Shown: piece by piece, positions 8,367-15,539 of the stretch
Numbering within the stretch: the stretch's first letter is position 1
How the letters are laid out: the number at the start of each line of letters is the position of its first letter
Source of the DNA: an uncultured Ectothiorhodospiraceae bacterium
GTDB lineage: Bacteria > Pseudomonadota > Gammaproteobacteria > Nitrococcales > Halorhodospiraceae
DNA length: 35,962 bases
NCBI GenBank assembly: GCA_913055575.1
Contig: CAJXLI010000009.1
Coordinates: 1 to 35,962 of the forward strand
Direction: 5' to 3'
The notes under the pieces: model-generated
What the model saw: the letters and a program-made list of their open reading frames with translations, nothing else
The model's database searches: none
What the model was told of the DNA's origin: nothing
Made by a program: the position numbers and the translations under genes

Positions 8367-10453
8367 CCCGGCGGACCGTGGTGCTCGAGGGCCCGGCGCC
8401 GTGGGCCCGGGCCACCGCGGCCGGGCAGCTGCCGGCCGGGAGCCGGGTGCGCTGGATCGGTGATCCGCCCGCGGAGATCGATCCCGGCGTGGCCTGCTGC
8501 CCGGCGCAGGACTTCCGCCGCGTGCTGGGCACCACCGTGGATATCCTGGTCTTCGATGCCCACGCCGGCCTGGACGCCGACGCCCTGGGAGCGGTGGCCG
8601 GCTCGGTGCGCGGTGGCGGGGTGCTGGTGCTGCTCACCCCGGCCTGGCCGGCCTGGCCCGCCGCTCCCGATCCCGCCCTCGAGCGCCTGATCCCCGCCGG
8701 GCACGGGCGCGACGAGGCCGGGACCCGTTTCCTGGAGCGGCTGATCGCGACCCTGGCGCAGGAGCCGAGCGTGGCCCGCTACGGGCCGGCGGATCCGCTG
8801 CCGGATCTGGTCCCCGCCGCCCCCATCCGCCGTGAGGCGGAGGACACGTACGGCTGCCTGAGCGCCGACCAGCGCGCCGCGGTGCAGGCGGTGATGCGCG
8901 TGGTTACGGGCCACCGCCGCCGCCCGGCGGTGCTCACGGCCGACCGCGGGCGGGGCAAGTCCGCCGCCCTCGGGATCGCCATCGGTGAGCTGCTACAGGC
9001 GCAGCGGGTGCGGCGGGTCGTGGTCACCGCGCCCTCCCTGCACGCCGTGGAGGCGCTGCTCGGCCACGCCGCCGAGCGCTGCGCCGGTCGAGTGGTCAGG
9101 CGCCGCGGCGTCCAGTGCGCTGCCGGCGAGGTGGTCTACCGCGACCCCGAGGCGCTGCTCGACCAGCCGGAGGGCGGCGACCTCATGGTGGTGGACGAGG
9201 CCGCTGGCCTGCCGGTGGGGCTGCTCACCGAGCTGCTGCGCACCACCTCGCGGATCGCCTTCGCCACCACCGTCCACGGCTACGAGGGCAGTGGCCGCGG
9301 CTTCGACCTGCGCTTCCGTGCCGTGCTGGATGCCGAGACGCCGCAGTGGCAGGCGGTACGCATGGAGACCCCGATCCGCTGGGCTGCGGACGACCCCATG
9401 GAGGCGTGGCTCAGCCGCGTGCTCTGCCTCGATGCCGAGCCGGCGGCGCTGACGGAGCCGGGATCGGGACCGGTGACGGTGGCGCCGGCCGGCCGGGACG
9501 AGCTGGCCGGCGACGAGACGCGGCTGCGTCAGGCCTTCGGGCTGCTGGTGGCTGCCCACTACCGTACCCGCCCCTTCGATCTGCACCAGCTCCTGGATGC
9601 CCCGCGCCGGCACCTGCTCCTCGCCGAGCAGGACGGCGCCGTGGTCGGGGTGGCCCTCGCTGCCGAGGAGGGCGGCCTGGATGCGGCTACGGCCCACGAG
9701 GTCTGGGCCGAGCGCCGCCGGCCTCACGGCCACTTGCTGCCCCAGGCCCTGGCCACCCACGCCGGGCTGGAGGCGGCGCCTACCGCATGGGCCCTGCGCA
9801 TCCAGCGCATCGCCGTCCATCCCGCGTTGCGTCGGCGGGGCATCGGTGCCCGGCTGGTAGGCGCGGTGGCGGATCGGGGGCGCCATCTCGGCTATACCCT
9901 GGTCGGCACCAGCTTCGGGGCCACGACCGAGCTCCTCGCCTTCTGGCGGGCCTGCGGGCTGGCCACCGTGGCCCTGGGCGCCCGCCGCGATGCCGCCAGC
10001 GGCGAGCATTCGGCGCTGATGGCGCGGGGGCTGGATGACCGAGGGGCAGCGTGGGTCCGCGAGGCCGGGGAGCGCCTGGGCCACAGCGCGCCGGCCTTGC
10101 TCGCCGAGCCGCTGGGCCGGCTGGAGCCCGCGGTCGCCCTGGCTGCTGTGCGTGCCGCCGAGACAGCGCCGCCGCCGGTGCTGGCCGCGTGGCAGCGCCG
10201 CGAGCTGAGCGGCTTCGCCCACACCCTGCGCGGCTACGCGGCGGCGCTGCCGGCCCTGCGGGCGCTCGCCGAGCACCTGCTGGTGGATGAGCGGCTCGCC
10301 CGGGGCCGGATGGCCGAGCGCGAGGCGGCGTTCCTCGCCAAGGTCCTGCAGCAGCGCAACTGGGCGCGGACCGCGGAGCGGCTCGGGGTAGCGGGCCGGC
10401 GGCCGGCCATGGCCGCGCTCCGCGAGGCGGTGGCCGATGCGCTGGCCGAATAG
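8363..10453 (+). CDS. tmcA: tRNA(Met) cytidine acetyltransferase TmcA
   Basis: The product is 696 residues (E. coli TmcA has 671). TmcA uses acetyl-CoA and ATP to form N4-acetylcytidine at the wobble position of elongator tRNA-Met. Order of domains: an N-terminal domain, an RNA-helicase-like ATPase with Walker A LTADRGRGKSAALG (191-204) and a Walker B-like LMVVDEAAGLPV near residue 280, a GNAT acetyltransferase domain with the acetyl-CoA site IQRIAVHPALRRRGIGARLV near residue 483, and a C-terminal tRNA-binding tail. The GTG start overlaps the hrpA stop in a GTGA. The helicase-like domain inside TmcA is its own and is not donated by HrpA. Confidence 0.96.
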   Translation: MTRRTVVLEGPAPWARATAAGQLPAGSRVRWIGDPPAEIDPGVACCPAQDFRRVLGTTVDILVFDAHAGLDADALGAVAGSVRGGGVLVLLTPAWPAWPAAPDPALERLIPAGHGRDEAGTRFLERLIATLAQEPSVARYGPADPLPDLVPAAPIRREAEDTYGCLSADQRAAVQAVMRVVTGHRRRPAVLTADRGRGKSAALGIAIGELLQAQRVRRVVVTAPSLHAVEALLGHAAERCAGRVVRRRGVQCAAGEVVYRDPEALLDQPEGGDLMVVDEAAGLPVGLLTELLRTTSRIAFATTVHGYEGSGRGFDLRFRAVLDAETPQWQAVRMETPIRWAADDPMEAWLSRVLCLDAEPAALTEPGSGPVTVAPAGRDELAGDETRLRQAFGLLVAAHYRTRPFDLHQLLDAPRRHLLLAEQDGAVVGVALAAEEGGLDAATAHEVWAERRRPHGHLLPQALATHAGLEAAPTAWALRIQRIAVHPALRRRGIGARLVGAVADRGRHLGYTLVGTSFGATTELLAFWRACGLATVALGARRDAASGEHSALMARGLDDRGAAWVREAGERLGHSAPALLAEPLGRLEPAVALAAVRAAETAPPPVLAAWQRRELSGFAHTLRGYAAALPALRALAEHLLVDERLARGRMAEREAAFLAKVLQQRNWARTAERLGVAGRRPAMAALREAVADALAE

Positions 10454-10480
10454 TCTGGCTTGGCTGGCGGCGCCGCACCT

Positions 10481-11074
10481 ATGACCGGGGGCGAGGACCG
10501 CCGGGCGCCCTGGGAGGCCCGCTGGCGGGAGGGCCGTACCGGCTGGGACCGTGGCGGGGTGAACCCGGCCTTGACGGCCTGGCTCGAGGCCGGGGCCATC
10601 CCCGGACGGAACGTCCTGGTCCCCGGCGCCGGGCGGGGCTACGAGGTCGAGGCCCTCGCCCGGCACGGCTACGCGGTCACGGCGGTGGATATCGCCGCCG
10701 AGGCGTGCCGGAGCCTGCAGGAGGGCCTGGCGGAGGACGGGGTCGAGGCCCGGGTCGTCCAGGCGGATCTGCTGAGCTGGCAACCGGAGAGCCGGTTCGA
10801 CGCGGTCTACGAGCAGACCTGCCTGTGCGCCCTGGATCCCGCTGATTGGCCGGCCTACGAGCAGCGCCTGTACAGCTGGCTGCGCCCGGGGGGCGCGCTC
10901 CTGGCCCTGTTCATGCAGACCGGGCAGGAGGGCGGGCCGCCCTTCCACTGCGACGTGGCGGCCATGGCGGCGCTGTTCCCGTCGGCTCGTTGGCGATGGC
11001 CCGACGAGCCGCCAGCGGACTGGCCGCATCCGGGCGGCCGCCGGGAGGCGGGCGTGCGGCTGATACGCCGCTAG
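10481..11074 (+). CDS. thiopurine methyltransferase (TPMT)-family SAM-dependent methyltransferase
   Basis: The product is a class I SAM methyltransferase of about 197 residues. It opens with W-x-x-R-W-x-E-G-R-T-G-W-D and GVNPALTAWL, the pattern of the TPMT family (E-x-x-I-G-W-H...NP-L). SAM motif I is VLVPGAGRGYE near residue 43 and the second acidic residue is in AVTAVDIAAEA. YEQTCLCAL and GALLALFMQTG follow, as in bacterial TPMT-like and halide/thiol methyltransferases. The natural substrate is unknown. The ATG at 10481 is preferred; an in-frame TTG at 10460 would add seven residues but has no ribosome site. It follows tmcA by 27 bases and is convergent with the next gene. Confidence 0.85.
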   Translation: MTGGEDRRAPWEARWREGRTGWDRGGVNPALTAWLEAGAIPGRNVLVPGAGRGYEVEALARHGYAVTAVDIAAEACRSLQEGLAEDGVEARVVQADLLSWQPESRFDAVYEQTCLCALDPADWPAYEQRLYSWLRPGGALLALFMQTGQEGGPPFHCDVAAMAALFPSARWRWPDEPPADWPHPGGRREAGVRLIRR

Positions 11075-11088
11075 TGGGGCGGTGGCGC

Positions 11089-12483
11089 TCAGCCTCGCGG
11101 CAGGTCAGGGGCCGGGGCCCGCGGCCCGAGCTGCTTGCGTGCCGATTGCAGGGCGCTGCGCACCCCCTCCTCCAGGGTGGGGTGGTAGTAGGGCATCTGC
11201 AGCAGCTCGTCCACGGTGGCCCCCTGCTGGATCGACCACGCCAGCAGATGGGCCAGGTGCTCGCCCTGGGGCGCGGCCAGCTCGGCGCCCAGCAGCTGCC
11301 CGCTCGCCGCGTCCGCGTAGACGTGCAGGCGCCCCTCGGCCTCGCCCTCGAGCCGGGCGCGGCCCTGCTTGCCGAAATCGAAGTGCCCGGCCACCCAGCC
11401 GGTCTCCGGGAGCGCGTCGTAGCCCCGGCCGACGCGAGCGGTGTTGGGGGCGGTGAACACGATCTCCAGCGGCGTGCGCCGGCCCAGGGGCTGGGTCGCA
11501 GGCTGCAGGGCGTGGTAGGCGGCCAGGCGCCCCTCGTCGGCTGCCTCGTGCATCAGCGGACGCTGGGCAGCGACGTCGCCGGCGAGGTAGATCGGCAGTG
11601 CCCCCAGCCGGAGGCTCTGCGGGTCGAGCGACGGCTGGCCGTCGGCGTCCAGGGCCCCTTCGAGGGCCTCCAGGCCGAGGCCGTCGAGGTTGGGGCGGCG
11701 GCCCGTGGCGGCCAGGACCCACTCGACATCGGTGTGCTCTGCGCCGGCGTGGATGCGCACGCCCTCGGCTCCGAGGTCCTCGAGCTCCACGGCGGCGCCG
11801 GTGTGGAGGTGCATCTCCCGGCCCAGGACGTCGCGCAGGGCCGTGTTGACCCCCGGGTCGCCGATGCCGGCGATCCGCTCGCCGCGGTGGAAGCCGTGGA
11901 CCTCGACGCCTAGCTGGGCCATGCCCTGGCCGAGCTCCACGCCGATGGGGCCGAGGCCGATGACGGCCACCCGCCGGCCGAGCCGCTCCAGCTCGAAGAA
12001 GGTATCCGAGGTCGCGATCCGATCGCCGAGCGTCTGCCACGGTGCCGGGATCACCGGCCGGGTGCCGGTGGCGATGATGGTGGCCTCGGCCTCGATGCGC
12101 TCGCCGCCGACCTCGACGGTCTGGGCGTCGAGAAAGCGCGGCCAGCCCTGGATGAAGCGCTCGCCGAGCTGCCGGGCCTGCCGGGCGGGGGCGGCGGCGA
12201 GCTGGTCGCGGTGGGCCCGGACGTGGCGCATGACGGCTGCGTCGTCGATGCCTACGGCGTCAGCGCCGGCCAGCCCGGCAGCCGCTAGATCGGGTAGGCG
12301 GTGGGCGCGGTGGGCTACGGCGAGCAGGGCCTTGGAGGGCATGCAGCCGACGCGGGCGCAGGTGGTGCCCAGCGGGCCCGGGTCCACCAGGGTGACATCG
12401 TCGGTCCAGCGCTGCGCCTCGCCGACGGCGGTGAGCCCGGCAGTGCCGGCGCCGAGGACGAGCAGTCGGGTCCGTCGCGCCAT
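11089..12483 (-). CDS. class I pyridine nucleotide-disulfide oxidoreductase (Lpd/MerA-like)
   Basis: The product is a 464-residue flavoprotein. It has an FAD-binding GAGTAG (11-16), the redox-active pair C42/C47 in TCARVGCMPSK, an NAD(P) site VIGLGPIGVE near residue 178, the ATGRRPN stretch, a second FAD contact YLAGDV, and the C-terminal dimerisation domain with the catalytic HPTxxE (YYHPTLEEG near 440). This is the dihydrolipoyl dehydrogenase/mercuric reductase architecture without an N-terminal lipoyl or metal-binding domain. No 2-oxoacid dehydrogenase genes lie nearby, so a role in pyruvate dehydrogenase is unlikely; it may be a soluble thiol or metal reductase. It is divergent from a metal permease, which fits a metal or redox stress role, but that is inference. 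Confidence 0.85.
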   Translation of the reverse strand: MARRTRLLVLGAGTAGLTAVGEAQRWTDDVTLVDPGPLGTTCARVGCMPSKALLAVAHRAHRLPDLAAAGLAGADAVGIDDAAVMRHVRAHRDQLAAAPARQARQLGERFIQGWPRFLDAQTVEVGGERIEAEATIIATGTRPVIPAPWQTLGDRIATSDTFFELERLGRRVAVIGLGPIGVELGQGMAQLGVEVHGFHRGERIAGIGDPGVNTALRDVLGREMHLHTGAAVELEDLGAEGVRIHAGAEHTDVEWVLAATGRRPNLDGLGLEALEGALDADGQPSLDPQSLRLGALPIYLAGDVAAQRPLMHEAADEGRLAAYHALQPATQPLGRRTPLEIVFTAPNTARVGRGYDALPETGWVAGHFDFGKQGRARLEGEAEGRLHVYADAASGQLLGAELAAPQGEHLAHLLAWSIQQGATVDELLQMPYYHPTLEEGVRSALQSARKQLGPRAPAPDLPRG

Positions 12484-12649
12484 GGCTGCTCCTTCAGAAC
12501 GCCTTGAGGGAGGGCGGCAATCCTAATACGTATAGGCGCCCGTGGATACGGGGCGGCCCGATCTGGGCCATGCGCGCAGCCGGCCCTTCGAAACCCCTCG
12601 GCGAACGGGCATCATGGTGGGACCGAGCCGAGCCGACAGGTAGCACGGT

Positions 12650-13795
12650 ATGTTCTCGACGATCCTGGAATGGGGAATCAGGTGGGGGCAGAGCGTCCTC
12701 GATGTGACCGTCTCAGTGGCCCCGTGGCTGCTGCTCGGCCTGGTCGTGGCCGCCGCGGTTCGCCTGCTGATCCCCGACACCCGCCTGCAGCAGTGGCTCG
12801 GCGGCAGTGGCCTGGCGCCTGTGGCCCGGGCGGCGGTCGTGGGTGCGCCGCTGCCGCTGTGCTCTTGCGGCACCATCCCGACAGCGCTCTCCCTGCATCG
12901 CGGCGGGGCCTCCCGGGGCGCCTCGACGGCCTTCCTCGTGGGTACGCCGGGTATCGGCATCGACTCGGTGGTCCTGACCTGGGTCCTCATGGGGCCGTTC
13001 TTGACCGTCGCACGCGTCGCCGGGGCCGTGGTGACCGCCTTGGCTACGGGCCTGGCTGTGGGCCGATTCGCGGAATCTCCGGCATCGCCGGCGGCAGCCT
13101 CCTCGAGCGCTGCAGGGCAGGCGTGCTGCAGCGCCAGCGCTTGCAGCAGCGGCATGGATGGCGATACCGAGGAGGGCGCCGGGGAGGCTACCGCACCCGC
13201 GCGGCTAGCCGGGATCGCTACACGCCTGAGCCGGCAGATCCTCGAGCTGACCGACGATATCGGCACCTGGCTGCTCGTCGGCCTGGCCCTGGCCGGTACG
13301 CTGACCGCCTTCGTCTCCCCGGGGGCGGTAGCCGCCTGGGGGGGCGGGCTGTCGACCATGATCGCCCTGGCGCTGGTCGGCATCCCCCTCTACATCTGCG
13401 CTACAGCGGCCACGCCGCTGGCGGCGGCCATGCTGATCGCCGGGGTCTCGCCGGGCGCGGTCCTGGTCTTCCTGATCGCCGGACCGGTAACCAGCCTGGC
13501 CACGCTGATGGTCCTGCGCCGCGAGATGGGGAGCCGTGCGGTCGCGGTCTACTTGACGAGCGTCCTGGCCTGCGCGCTCGCCGTGGGGATCCTGGTGGAC
13601 GGCGCCGCGGCCCTGAGCGGCTACGATCCGGCCGCGCTGACCGGGGCCGCACGGGCGGTCTGGCCCGACTGGGTGGATCGGGCTGCGGCCGGCGTCATGC
13701 TGGTGCTCATCGTCGTCCCGGCGCGGCGCGCGGTGCGGCGCAGTGCACGCTGGGCCTGGGATGTGGCGTGGGGCGGCCGCCGTGTCTGGCTATAG
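12650..13795 (+). CDS. SO_0444-type Cu/Zn efflux permease (DUF318/YraQ family)
   Basis: The product is a 381-residue polytopic inner-membrane protein of the DUF318/YraQ permease family. Two homologous membrane halves are seen: residues about 15-140, holding the conserved LPLCSCGTIPTALSL motif (C71, C73) and GTPGIGIDS, and about 205-350, holding PLYICATAATPLAAAML. A cytoplasmic loop between them is Cys-rich (C159, C160, C165), as in SO_0444-type transporters, where such cysteines probably bind metal. The start is ATG at 12650. No ArsR-type regulator, often linked to this family, is nearby. The 166-base region shared with the divergent flavoprotein gene contains a short ATACGTAT palindrome at about 12528-12535. 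Substrate is by family resemblance. Confidence 0.82.
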   Translation: MFSTILEWGIRWGQSVLDVTVSVAPWLLLGLVVAAAVRLLIPDTRLQQWLGGSGLAPVARAAVVGAPLPLCSCGTIPTALSLHRGGASRGASTAFLVGTPGIGIDSVVLTWVLMGPFLTVARVAGAVVTALATGLAVGRFAESPASPAAASSSAAGQACCSASACSSGMDGDTEEGAGEATAPARLAGIATRLSRQILELTDDIGTWLLVGLALAGTLTAFVSPGAVAAWGGGLSTMIALALVGIPLYICATAATPLAAAMLIAGVSPGAVLVFLIAGPVTSLATLMVLRREMGSRAVAVYLTSVLACALAVGILVDGAAALSGYDPAALTGAARAVWPDWVDRAAAGVMLVLIVVPARRAVRRSARWAWDVAWGGRRVWL

Positions 13796-13811
13796 GCAGT
13801 GGTGAGGGTGT

Positions 13812-13832
13812 GCCCCCGGGACCCCCGGGGGC
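13812..13832. terminator. hairpin between convergent permease and msrA
   Basis: GCCCCCGGG (13812-13820) and CCCGGGGGC (13824-13832) form a perfect 9-base stem with a 3-base loop between two convergent genes. No T-run follows on either strand. A bidirectional terminator is likely from position and stability. Confidence 0.5.
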
Positions 13833-13850
13833 CCGGAGCGGGGGCGGACG

Positions 13851-14390
13851 CTAGGCCGCGAAGAGGTGGGGGAAGCGCTCCCGGGCCCGGGCGATCTTGG
13901 GCGCGATCATGGCCCGGCAGTAGGGGGCGTCCGGGGCGGCGTCGTAGAAGCGCTGGTGCTCCGCCTCTGCCGGGTAGAAGGCCGTGAGCGGGACCACCTC
14001 CGTCGTCACCGGCCCGTCAAGGCCGCCGGTGTCCGCCAGCTCGGCGATGACGGCCTCCGCGGTCCGGCGCTGCTCATTATCGGCGTAGAGGATGATGGAG
14101 CGGTACTGCGGGCCTACGTCCGGGCCCTGGCGGTTGTGCTGGGTGGGGTCGTGGATGGTGAAGAAGAGTTCCAGGAGCTCACGGTAGCTGATCCGCTCCG
14201 GATCGTAGCGGACCTGCACCACCTCGGCGTGGCCGGTCTTGCCGGTGCAGACCTGCCGATAGCTCGGGTTGGCCGTCGAGCCTCCGGCGTATCCGGAGAT
14301 CGCCTCCGAGACGCCCGCAAGCTGCTGGAAGACCCCCTCGAGGCACCAGAAGCAGCCGCCCCCCAGGGTCGCTGTCCGAGGCTCCGCCAT
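13851..14390 (-). CDS. msrA: peptide-methionine (S)-S-oxide reductase MsrA
   Basis: The product is 179 residues, the usual size for MsrA, which reduces the S-epimer of methionine sulfoxide in proteins and so repairs oxidative damage. The active site is GGGCFWCLEGVF, with nucleophilic C13 and C16. Other hallmarks are GYAGG, YRQVCTGKTGHAEVVQV, FFTIHDPTQHNRQGPDVGPQYRS and a C-terminal YC pair (DAPYCRAMIAPK) that could supply a resolving Cys. The ATG complementary to 14388-14390 is preceded by GGGGAGGAGCACG, a strong ribosome site. The gene is convergent with the permease and divergent from the thioesterase pair. No msrB is seen nearby. Confidence 0.96.
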   Translation of the reverse strand: MAEPRTATLGGGCFWCLEGVFQQLAGVSEAISGYAGGSTANPSYRQVCTGKTGHAEVVQVRYDPERISYRELLELFFTIHDPTQHNRQGPDVGPQYRSIILYADNEQRRTAEAVIAELADTGGLDGPVTTEVVPLTAFYPAEAEHQRFYDAAPDAPYCRAMIAPKIARARERFPHLFAA

Positions 14391-14560
14391 CGTGCTCCTC
14401 CCCCTTTGGATCGGGTAAGCGCTCCCCCATTGTGGACTGTTCCCTGTCGCAGGTGCGAGCTGTGGGCGCTGCCGCCGTCCGTTCGGCGTGCGCCGAGGTG
14501 AGGATCGGCTGGACGGCTCCGCTTGATCTGTGTCGATGCGCTCGTAGACTGGTCGAGTCA

Positions 14561-14596
14561 TTCGCAGAAGGTGATGCTGGCGTCACCCTCTGCGAA
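14561..14596 (+). promoter_or_regulatory. long hairpin in the leader of the thioesterase pair
   Basis: A 16-base arm (14561-14576) and its near-complement (14581-14596) flank the 4-base loop CTGG. Read as plus-strand RNA, 15 of 16 positions can pair (one G-U), with a single A-C mismatch. It ends 30 bases before the ATG at 14627 and has no T-run, so a 5'-leader regulatory or RNA-stabilising role is more likely than termination. No known riboswitch family is recognised. Confidence 0.4.
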
Positions 14597-14626
14597 GCCC
14601 AGCCGGTAAGCAACGCACGGAGCGTC

Positions 14627-15085
14627 ATGCACACGCAAGCGCCGGAATCGGCCGGGCCAGGCATCGAGCGCGCCCGGTACCTCTTCGAGACGTCCCCCCA
14701 CGGGCGGCTTATTGGCCTGGAGCTGGTGGAGATTGCTGCGGACGAGATCGTTACCCGGGTCCCGTACCGCGAGGAGCTGATCGGCAACCCGGAGACCGGC
14801 CACATCCACGGCGGCGTCATCACCACGCTCATCGACCAGAGCTGCGGGGCGGCGGTGCTGATGCGCACCGGCGCGGAGGAGCGGGTCGTCACCCTGGATC
14901 TGCGGGTGGACCACCTGCGCCCGGCGGAGCCGGGCCGGGACGTCTACGCCCGCTGCCAGTGCTACCGCCTGGCCGAGGAGGTGGCCTTCGCCCGCGCTTC
15001 CGCCTACGAGATCGATGCCGGGGAGCCGTTCGCAACCAGCATGAGCACGTTCATGCGCTTGCGTGAAGGAGGGGGACGTGGCTGA
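14627..15085 (+). CDS. PaaI-type hotdog thioesterase (first of tandem pair)
   Basis: The product is 152 residues, a PaaI/YbgC-like hotdog-fold acyl-CoA thioesterase. The family motif is HIHGGVITTLIDQSCGAAV near residue 56, with the HGG turn and the Asp in the central helix that polarises the attacking water. VTLDLRVDHLRPA follows, giving the strand that lines the acyl-CoA site. PaaI-group enzymes hydrolyse aryl- or acyl-CoA thioesters; the substrate here is unknown. The ATG at 14627 is chosen because the domain begins soon after (IERARYLFETSPHGRLIGLEL); upstream in-frame sequence is unlike the family and covers the leader hairpin. It overlaps the next thioesterase by 8 bases. Confidence 0.88.
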   Translation: MHTQAPESAGPGIERARYLFETSPHGRLIGLELVEIAADEIVTRVPYREELIGNPETGHIHGGVITTLIDQSCGAAVLMRTGAEERVVTLDLRVDHLRPAEPGRDVYARCQCYRLAEEVAFARASAYEIDAGEPFATSMSTFMRLREGGGRG

Positions 15086-15539
15086 GCTGCTCGAGCAGGT
15101 CCGTGCGGCCCGTGAGGCCGGGGACTACCAGCGCCTGACCGACCTGGTGCCCTACGCCCGGCTCCTCGGCATGCGCCTGGAGCCCTGCCGAGCGCAGGGC
15201 GGCCTCTGCATCCGGATGCCGTACCGCGAGGACCTTATCGGCCGCCCGGGCAGCGGCTCCCTGCACGGCGGGGTTCTCGGGGCGTTCCTCGAGCACGCCG
15301 CCATCATGCAGATCCTGTGGCACGCCGAGAGCTGCTGCCTGCCCCGGATCGTCAACTTCCACGTCGACTACCTGCGCCGTGCAGGGGAGGCGGAGACCCA
15401 CGCGACGGTGGAGATCCGCCGCCAAGGCCGCCGCGTTGCCAACGTCCACGCCAGCGCCTGGCAGAGCGATCCGGACCGCCCGGTGGCCGCGGCCCGGGGC
15501 CATTTCCTGCTGGCACCGCCGGAGGGGGTATCCCCATGA
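15078..15539 (+). CDS. PaaI-type hotdog thioesterase (second of tandem pair)
   Basis: The product is 153 residues of the same fold as the gene before it, with which it shares the layout L-G-M-x-L...MPYREDLIG...SLHGGVLGAFLEHAAI, then RIVNFHVDYLRRA. The HGG motif is kept, but the usual Asp/Glu position in the helix reads E-H-A. The two probably work as a heteromeric or complementary pair after a duplication. The start is GTG at 15078, five bases after AAGGAGGGGG; a GTG at 15063 lies upstream of that site and is less likely. Its stop overlaps the ATG of the peptidase gene (ATGA), so three genes are translationally coupled. Confidence 0.82.
   Translation: MAELLEQVRAAREAGDYQRLTDLVPYARLLGMRLEPCRAQGGLCIRMPYREDLIGRPGSGSLHGGVLGAFLEHAAIMQILWHAESCCLPRIVNFHVDYLRRAGEAETHATVEIRRQGRRVANVHASAWQSDPDRPVAAARGHFLLAPPEGVSP

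Noticed and set aside
8993-11029. A 678-codon minus-strand frame opposite tmcA and the TPMT-like gene.
   Set aside because: It spans two convincing plus-strand genes and the space between them, with Pro/Gly/Arg/Gln-rich composition and no motif.
12504-12707. A plus-strand ORF covering the divergent promoter region before the metal permease.
   Set aside because: It overlaps the permease start in another frame, has no ribosome site and gives a low-complexity Gly/Arg/Ser product.
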